Assembly: GCA_047921175.1 (NCBI GenBank)
Contig: JBLRWQ010000087.1
Location: 1-10,265, forward strand
Direction of reading: 5' to 3'
Length of the DNA: 10,265 nt
Source of the DNA: T1Sed10-7 sp047921175
GTDB taxonomy: Bacteria > Actinomycetota > Nitriliruptoria > Nitriliruptorales > Nitriliruptoraceae
Shown here: positions 6,121-10,265 of the stretch, piece after piece
How positions within the stretch are numbered: position 1 is the first letter of the stretch
Layout: each line of letters starts with the position of its first letter
Program-made: the position numbers and the translations under genes
Notes under the pieces: generated by a model
Told to the model about the DNA's origin: nothing
Databases searched by the model: none
What the model saw: the letters and a program-made list of their open reading frames with translations, nothing else

Positions 6121-6138
6121 CCCGGGGGTTCACCCGGG
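6121..6138 (-). promoter_or_regulatory. Hairpin overlapping the ribosome site of the amino-acid dehydrogenase
   Basis: On the minus strand CCCGGG, a 6-nt loop and CCCGGG form a 6-bp all-GC stem. Its last three Gs are the first bases of the GGGGAGGAG Shine-Dalgarno (6115-6123). It could limit ribosome access. Chance is possible at this base composition. Confidence 0.35.
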
Positions 6139-6198
6139 CCGCTCCCGGTCGGCGCCGTTGCCGCCCGCCGCATCACGTGCTCGCGCGGTGCGGGATCG

Positions 6199-6204
6199 AC
6201 CCTA
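6199..6204 (-). promoter_or_regulatory. Putative -10 box for the amino-acid dehydrogenase
   Basis: TAGGGT (TANNNT) on the minus strand, preceded by T. It would give a leader of roughly 85-90 nt before the GTG at 6104. It overlaps a plus-strand TAACGT at 6203-6208. Confidence 0.35.
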
Positions 6205-6262
6205 ACGTGCCGGCGAGCCGGACGCCCGCGGGTCCGACGCCGACGGGCGCGGCCCGGCTGGC

Positions 6263-6268
6263 TACCGT
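6263..6268 (+). promoter_or_regulatory. Putative -10 box for a leaderless start at 6275
   Basis: TACCGT (TANNNT) followed by exactly 6 nt and ATG, with no Shine-Dalgarno. A weak -35 candidate, CCGACG, lies 17 nt upstream at 6240-6245. Confidence 0.45.
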
Positions 6269-6274
6269 GCCCGC

Positions 6275-7078
6275 ATGCTCGTGCCGCGCGCCCAGCTCAA
6301 GGTCTTCTCCCCGCTCGACGCCTTCCCCGCCGACGAGCGGGCACGGCTGGAGGCGCTCGTGGACCGAGGTGCCGGGCTGTCCCGGTCGCAGGCGGCCACG
6401 CTGGAGGCGGAGCGCATCACGGCGGGGTTGCGCCGCGGCTGGCCGCGCCCGACCCGTGACGCGCTCCAGGTGCGTCGGGTCGGGAACCGGACGCATGTCT
6501 GCCCGCTGGACCTCGAGCTGCGGGCCCACGTGGCCCTGGCGGAACTGGCGTCGCAGGTCCCGGACGTCGTGCTCGACGCCCTGCTCCCCCACCCGGTCTG
6601 CCGAGCCCAGGTGGAGCGCACCCCGTCGGGCGTGCCGCACGTGCGTGATCACCCGTTCCTGGCGCCGCTGTCGTGGTTCGTGGCCTTCTCGCCGCGCGAG
6701 CAGCGGGTCACCGATCCGCCGGAGGGCACCGGTCCGCGGCTCCTGCATCTGACCCTGGTCGGCCAGGCGGTGGGGCGGCTGGAGCGGGTGCTCGAGGTGA
6801 TCGAGCGCACCCTCGGGGATGCCGACGACCTGCTGGCCGAGGTGGCGGAGCTGGCGCTGTGGCTGGACGCCTTCGACGCGGCCGCGCTGCTCGAGCTCGA
6901 CCACGGGGCGGCCGGGCTGCTGCGCGGTGCGGGGGGGTTGAAGCGCGACCGGACCTGCGCCCAGCTCTGGCGCGCGGTGGAGGCGCTGGAGGAGGGCGAT
7001 GACCACGCGGCGGCGGTGGCCTACGCGACCGCCCGGGCGGCCTGGTCACGTCCGCGGGCCCTGGCCCACGCCAGCTGA
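6275..7078 (+). CDS. Protein of unknown function, 267 residues
   Basis: I do not recognise the family. The protein begins MLVPRAQLKVFSPLDAFPAD, which looks like a natural N-terminus. It has a short Trp/Arg-rich segment (GLRRGWPRPTRDALQVRR), two isolated cysteines (VCPLD and PVCRAQ), a central SWFVAFSPREQRV stretch, and a long Leu/Ala/Glu-rich C-terminal half (about 165-255) that should be helical. No signal peptide or membrane span is evident. The frame has strong G/C third positions along its whole length, and the start is supported by TACCGT 6 nt before ATG. It is divergent from the amino-acid dehydrogenase (170 nt between starts) and convergent with the dehydratase gene. Nothing in the context gives a function. 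Confidence 0.75.
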   Translation: MLVPRAQLKVFSPLDAFPADERARLEALVDRGAGLSRSQAATLEAERITAGLRRGWPRPTRDALQVRRVGNRTHVCPLDLELRAHVALAELASQVPDVVLDALLPHPVCRAQVERTPSGVPHVRDHPFLAPLSWFVAFSPREQRVTDPPEGTGPRLLHLTLVGQAVGRLERVLEVIERTLGDADDLLAEVAELALWLDAFDAAALLELDHGAAGLLRGAGGLKRDRTCAQLWRAVEALEEGDDHAAAVAYATARAAWSRPRALAHAS

Positions 7079-7155
7079 TCGGGGCCAGCTGACCGGCGCC
7101 GGGCGGACCGGGTCGGCGGCCGGGCCAAACCGGCGACGCGCGTGAGCTCGTCGCG

Positions 7156-8154
7156 TCAGTCCACGACGGTCGCCATGGCCCGTTCCAGCACGGCCGGCGA
7201 GATGTTGCCGCCCGAGAGCACCACGCCGATGCGCCGGCCCCGCACGTCCCCGAGCCGACCGGCGCGCAGCGCCGCGAGCGCCGCCGCACCGGAGGGCTCG
7301 ACCACCTGCTTCATCCGGGTGGCCAGCCAGCCGACCGTCGCCAGCACCTCGTCGTCCTCGACGCCGACGACGCGGTCCACGAGCTGGCGCAGCACGGCCA
7401 GGGGACGGTGTCCCACGGTGGTCGTCTGCTGCCCGTCGAGCACGGTCTCCGGGACGGATACCTCGACGACCCTGCCGGTCGCCAGCGCGTCGCGCGCGGC
7501 ACGCCGTCCGGCCGGTTCGACGCCGACGATCTCGACCCGCCCGAGCGCAGCCGTCAGGGCGACGGCACAGCCGGACAGGAGCCCGCCGCCGCCGATCGGG
7601 ACCACGAGCAGATCGAGGTCCGCCACCTGCTCGACCAGCTCACGCCCGACCGTGCCCTGCCCGGCCATCACGTCCGGATGGTCGAAGGGTGGGATCACCG
7701 TGGCCCCCCGCTCGGCGGCCAGCCGCTCGCCGATCGCCGCCCGGTCCTCGCGGACGCGGTCGTAGGTCACCACCTCGGCGCCGTAGTCGCGCGTCGCCGC
7801 GAGCTTGACCGGTGGGGCATCGGTGGGCATCACGATCGTGGCCGGCACGTCGTGCAGGGCGGCCGCGAGCGCGATGGCCTGGGCGTGGTTGCCCGAGGAG
7901 AAGGCGACCACCCCGCGCGACCGCACGGCCGGGGGCAGGGCGTGGACGGCGTGGTAGCCGCCGCGGAACTTGAACGCCCCGACCCGCTGGAGGTGCTCGG
8001 CCTTGAGGTGGACCGACGCCCCGATGCGGGCATCGAGGTGGCGCGAGGTCAGCACCGGGGTGCGGTGCGCCACGCCGGAGAGCACGCGGGCGGCGCGGGC
8101 GATGTCGTCGGCGTCGATCGGCAGCGGATCGTTCGACCGGTCGGGTGCGCTCAC
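7156..8154 (-). CDS. PLP-dependent threonine/serine dehydratase family enzyme (threo-3-hydroxyaspartate ammonia-lyase-like)
   Basis: 332 residues of fold-type II PLP enzyme. The PLP lysine is K62 in RVGAFKFRGGY; SSGNHAQ (86-92) would hold the substrate; the tetraglycine loop binding the PLP phosphate is GGGG at 188-191; SGGNIS lies near the C-terminus. There is no C-terminal ACT/regulatory domain, so this is not the isoleucine-regulated biosynthetic IlvA type. The stretch TRDYGAEVVTYDRVREDRAA and the PPFDHPDVMAGQGT motif are like the threo-3-hydroxy-L-aspartate ammonia-lyase/serine racemase group, so the likely reaction is deamination of hydroxyaspartate, serine or threonine to a 2-oxo acid. 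The GTG start at 8154 overlaps the TGA of the upstream gene (GTGA), indicating translational coupling. The frame remains open further upstream, but those residues are not family-like. Confidence 0.9.
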   Translation of the reverse strand: MSAPDRSNDPLPIDADDIARAARVLSGVAHRTPVLTSRHLDARIGASVHLKAEHLQRVGAFKFRGGYHAVHALPPAVRSRGVVAFSSGNHAQAIALAAALHDVPATIVMPTDAPPVKLAATRDYGAEVVTYDRVREDRAAIGERLAAERGATVIPPFDHPDVMAGQGTVGRELVEQVADLDLLVVPIGGGGLLSGCAVALTAALGRVEIVGVEPAGRRAARDALATGRVVEVSVPETVLDGQQTTTVGHRPLAVLRQLVDRVVGVEDDEVLATVGWLATRMKQVVEPSGAAALAALRAGRLGDVRGRRIGVVLSGGNISPAVLERAMATVVD

Positions 8155-8639
8155 CCGCCGGAGCCGAACCGTTCGCGGTCGAGGACGTCGCGGATGCGGT
8201 CGGCCACCGCGCTCGAGGTCAACGACTGGACGGTACGCAGGCGGTAGCGACGCTCGCTCTCCGGCCCCGCCAGGACCCAGGCCTGCGCGGTGTCCTGCAG
8301 ACGGGCCATCGCCACCTCGGTGATGTCGGGCCGCTCGAGGTACCGGGCGAGGTCGTGGAGGTCGCTCAGCGAGGTCAGGCGTTCCTCGTCCTCGGCGTCG
8401 TCCGGGTCGTAGGCGGCGAGCAGCTGTGCCGGGGCCTCCGGATCGTCCTCCAGGCACAGCGCCGCGGTGTGCATCGCCATGTTGAGCTGCCGGTCGACGT
8501 GTGCGGCGCGGGTGAAGGCCGCCAGGCGCTCGGCCCGGTCAGGCCCCGGGTCCTCACGCTCCAGCGTGCGGAACTCCTTGCGGAGGTCGCGGATGCGCTG
8601 GTCGGGCGTGACCGGCTTGCTGCTCGAGGTACGGGCCAT
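8151..8639 (-). CDS. Small charged protein of unknown function, coupled to the dehydratase
   Basis: 162 residues, starting MARTSSSKPVTPDQRIRDLR, with a highly charged, probably helical body and no signal peptide or membrane span. I see no catalytic motif. The start is well supported: GGGGAGGAG (8647-8655) lies 7 nt upstream of the ATG and TAACGT (8668-8673) forms a likely -10 box. Its TGA overlaps the GTG of the PLP enzyme by four bases, so both are probably made from one mRNA in linked amounts. Motif-like segments are HVDRQLNMAMHTAALCLED and LSDLHDLARYLERPDITEVA. It could be a structural or partner protein of the enzyme, but that rests on gene order only. Confidence 0.8.
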   Translation of the reverse strand: MARTSSSKPVTPDQRIRDLRKEFRTLEREDPGPDRAERLAAFTRAAHVDRQLNMAMHTAALCLEDDPEAPAQLLAAYDPDDAEDEERLTSLSDLHDLARYLERPDITEVAMARLQDTAQAWVLAGPESERRYRLRTVQSLTSSAVADRIRDVLDRERFGSGG

Positions 8640-8646
8640 CGGGCTG

Positions 8647-8673
8647 CTCCTCCCCGCTCGGCTGTCGACGTTA
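8647..8673 (-). promoter_or_regulatory. Promoter -10 box and Shine-Dalgarno for the gene starting at 8639
   Basis: On the minus strand TAACGT (8673-8668) is a TANNNT -10 box. It is followed by a short leader and GGGGAGGAG (8655-8647), 7 nt before ATG. Unlike its neighbours this gene therefore seems to have a leadered mRNA, about 22 nt long. Confidence 0.45.
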
Positions 8674-8684
8674 GTCGCCGGCGG

Positions 8685-9089
8685 TCAGCGTGGATCGCAC
8701 CGGTCCGCAGCTGCGTCGAGGAGCTGGTCGACGGCGTCGCCGAGCTCTGGAGCGCGCAGGTCGCCGCCGTTGCTCAGAACCCGCCGCAGCTCGTCCACCA
8801 CCCCGCGGGCGGGCTCGACGAGCCCTTCGGGTGCCTGCGCCAGCACCTCCTCGGCAGCCTCCTCCGCGGTGGCGGGGGATCCGGACTCGATGGCGGCGAC
8901 CGTGCGGGTGACGGCCAGGCAGAAGCGGGCATCGTCGCTGAGGTCGTCGATGGCGTCCCTGGCCCGTTCCAGGCCGTCCTGTGCCCCCTCGACCGCACGC
9001 TCGCGCAGCCCGTCGCCCGGGCCGGCACAGGCCGCGACCAGCGCGACCAGCAGGACGCTGACGGCGAGGTGGAGGGGACGCGTTCGCAT
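8685..9089 (-). CDS. Small putative lipoprotein
   Basis: 134 residues. The N-terminus is a clear lipoprotein signal: basic MRTRPLH, hydrophobic LAVSVLLVALV, then the lipobox VAAC with the lipidated cysteine at C21, followed by AGPGDG. The mature part of about 114 residues is acidic and helical (ERAVEGAQDGLERARDAIDD and similar) with two further cysteines (ARFCLAV, DRCDPR) that might form a disulfide. I do not recognise the family; small lipoproteins of this type are common outer-face membrane proteins in actinomycetes. TACCGT lies 6 nt before the ATG with no Shine-Dalgarno, suggesting a leaderless mRNA. It is followed after 45 nt by the 8639 gene on the same strand and is divergent from aceE. 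Confidence 0.85.
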   Translation of the reverse strand: MRTRPLHLAVSVLLVALVAACAGPGDGLRERAVEGAQDGLERARDAIDDLSDDARFCLAVTRTVAAIESGSPATAEEAAEEVLAQAPEGLVEPARGVVDELRRVLSNGGDLRAPELGDAVDQLLDAAADRCDPR

Positions 9090-9095
9090 CCCGCC

Positions 9096-9101
9096 ACGGT
9101 A
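9096..9101 (-). promoter_or_regulatory. Putative -10 box for the leaderless lipoprotein gene
   Basis: TACCGT on the minus strand, exactly 6 nt before ATG. It is the same hexamer and spacing as at 6263-6268. Confidence 0.45.
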
Positions 9102-9152
9102 CCGATGGCGAGGTGGTCGGGCGAGGCCCCGGCGGGGGACCGGGCCACCGGT

Positions 9153-9158
9153 TACCGT
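9153..9158 (+). promoter_or_regulatory. Putative -10 box for aceE
   Basis: TACCGT preceded by T. It would give a leader of about 70 nt ending in the AGGAGG site. It lies 52 bp from the divergent lipoprotein -10, so the two promoters share one 147-nt region. Confidence 0.4.
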
Positions 9159-9225
9159 TGCCCTCCCGGCGGTCCCCGGGCCTGGCACCACCTCGACGCG
9201 CACGCCCGCCGCCGGCCCACCTGGC

Positions 9226-9231
9226 AGGAGG
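9226..9231 (+). promoter_or_regulatory. Shine-Dalgarno fixing the GTG start of aceE
   Basis: A perfect AGGAGG with a 5-nt gap to GTG at 9237. It decides the start, because the first conserved residues come only about 15 codons later. Confidence 0.8.
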
Positions 9232-9236
9232 AACGC

Positions 9237-10265
9237 GTGGCGAACGACGAGCGTCCCATCATCACCGACGGCATCCCCGCGCAGTACCCGGACGCCGACG
9301 AGGTCGAGACCCGAGAGTGGCTCGAGTCCTTCGATGCCGTCATCGACGAGCACGGCCCGACCCGTGGTCGGTTCCTGCTGCTCAAGGTCCTGCAGCGGGC
9401 CCGCGAGCAGAACATCGGGATCCCGTCGCTGACCTCGACCGACTACATCAACACGATCCCACCGGAGCGTGAGCCGGCCTTCCCCGGCGACGAGACGCTC
9501 GAGAAGCGGATCCGTCGCCACATCCGCTGGAACGCCGCGGTGATGGTGCACCGCACCAACGTCAAGTACGGCACCGGTGGTCACATCGGGACCTACGCCT
9601 CGGCCGCCTCGCTCTACGAGGTCGGGTTCAACCACTTCTTCCGAGGCCACGACGCGCCGGGCGGCGCCGACCACGTGTACTTCCAGGGTCACGCCTCCCC
9701 GGGCATCTACTCGCGCGCCTTCCTCGAGGGCCGCATCTCCGAGGAGCAGATGGACCGCTTCCGCTCCGAGGTGGAGGACGGTGGCCTGTCCTCCTACCCC
9801 CACCCGCGCCTGATGCCTCAGTTCTGGGAGTTCCCGACCGTGTCGATGGGGCTCGGCCCCCTCAACGCCATCTACCAGGCCCGCTTCAACCGCTACCTCC
9901 ACAACCGCGGTTTCAAGGACACCTCGAACCAGCACGTGTGGTTCTTCGGCGGTGACGGGGAGACCGCGGAGCCGGAGTCCCTCGGGGCGCTGAGCGTGGC
10001 CTCCCGGGAGGAGCTCGACAACCTCACCTTCGTCATCAACTGCAACCTGCAGCAGCTCGACGGGCCGGTCCGCGGCAACGGCAAGATCATCCAGGAGCTC
10101 GAGGGCGTCTACCGCGGTGCCGGCTGGAACGTCATCAAGGTCATCTGGGGCCGCCAGTGGGACGAGCTGCTCGCCCTCGACGTCGACGGCGCGCTCGTCA
10201 AGCGCATGAACGAGGTCCCCGACGGGCAGATGCAGACCTACACCGCCAAGGGGGTCGAGTTCGTC
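9237..10265 (+). CDS. aceE: Pyruvate dehydrogenase E1 component (homodimeric AceE type), N-terminal part
   Basis: E1 decarboxylates pyruvate on thiamine diphosphate and passes the acetyl group to the lipoyl domains of E2, feeding acetyl-CoA to the TCA cycle. The 343 residues visible are the N-terminal TPP-binding domain and match E. coli AceE with a constant offset of 10 residues: H116 (E. coli H106) in GGHIGTYAS, H152 (H142) in YFQGHASPG, and the GDGE motif at 239-242 with D240, then N268 and N270 in INCNL, which bind Mg-TPP. After GDGE the usual MDEPES reads TAEPES, and QRLDGP reads QQLDGP; E245 (E235) is kept. The GTG start has AGGAGG 5 nt upstream. About 60 per cent of the protein lies beyond the right edge. 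It is divergent from the lipoprotein gene. Confidence 0.97.
   Translation, partial: MANDERPIITDGIPAQYPDADEVETREWLESFDAVIDEHGPTRGRFLLLKVLQRAREQNIGIPSLTSTDYINTIPPEREPAFPGDETLEKRIRRHIRWNAAVMVHRTNVKYGTGGHIGTYASAASLYEVGFNHFFRGHDAPGGADHVYFQGHASPGIYSRAFLEGRISEEQMDRFRSEVEDGGLSSYPHPRLMPQFWEFPTVSMGLGPLNAIYQARFNRYLHNRGFKDTSNQHVWFFGGDGETAEPESLGALSVASREELDNLTFVINCNLQQLDGPVRGNGKIIQELEGVYRGAGWNVIKVIWGRQWDELLALDVDGALVKRMNEVPDGQMQTYTAKGVEFV

Noticed and set aside
4368..6752. A 794-residue open frame on the plus strand
   Set aside because: It runs out of frame through the end of purM, antisense through the amino-acid dehydrogenase and out of frame into the next gene. It is Arg/Pro/Ser-rich with no family motifs, a typical high-GC shadow.
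7079..7155. Terminator between the convergent 7078 and 7156 ends
   Set aside because: There are only short GC palindromes and a repeated CCAGCTGA, with no convincing stem of 7 bp or more and no T-run.
8685..9935. 416-residue minus-strand frame containing the lipoprotein
   Set aside because: Everything before the ATG at 9089 is antisense to aceE. The lipoprotein signal peptide and TACCGT box mark the true start.

Overview
The window is very G+C-rich. Its codons end almost always in G or C, GTG starts are common, and -10 boxes of the TANNNT type sit directly in front of start codons. Together with the protein families (a homodimeric AceE-type pyruvate dehydrogenase E1, a cobalamin-dependent MetH, and purM convergent with a Leu/Val dehydrogenase as in Streptomyces), this points to an actinomycete chromosome. 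A deep-branching high-GC lineage would fit, but the sequence alone does not fix the taxon.

Layout. 1-1591 (-): N-terminal 530 residues of methionine synthase MetH, running off the left edge. 1592-1901: divergent intergenic region with two identical hairpin repeats (A, B) and an operator-like palindrome. 1902-2930 (+): AbiEi-type winged-helix plus DUF559/PD-(D/E)XK-like protein. 2931-3204: two more hairpins of the same family (C, D). 3205-3636 (+): small acidic protein of unknown function. 3704-4936 (+): purM with a repeat-rich N-terminal extension. 5025-6104 (-): Glu/Leu/Phe/Val-type amino-acid dehydrogenase, convergent with purM. 6275-7078 (+): unknown 267-residue protein. 7156-8154 (-): PLP-dependent dehydratase resembling threo-3-hydroxyaspartate ammonia-lyase or serine racemase, translationally coupled to an upstream 162-residue unknown (8151-8639, -). 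8685-9089 (-): small lipoprotein. 9237-10265 (+): N-terminal 343 residues of AceE, running off the right edge.

Most of the window is housekeeping metabolism: methionine/C1, purines, amino-acid catabolism and entry to the TCA cycle. The accessory-looking part is 1650-3140. There one AbiEi/DUF559 gene is bracketed by two pairs of palindromic elements. All four elements span about 52 nt, share the core GACGTGCGRGCGG, have the same orientation, and are spaced exactly 74 nt apart within each pair. This resembles the way REP elements surround RAYT genes and is the most interesting signal here; a functional link is inference.

A second theme is in-frame expansion of short tandem repeats inside housekeeping proteins: nine 9-bp units in the PurM N-terminus, a 12-bp duplication in the MetH linker, and a 12-bp duplication at the start of the AbiEi-like gene. 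A third is a run of apparently leaderless starts.
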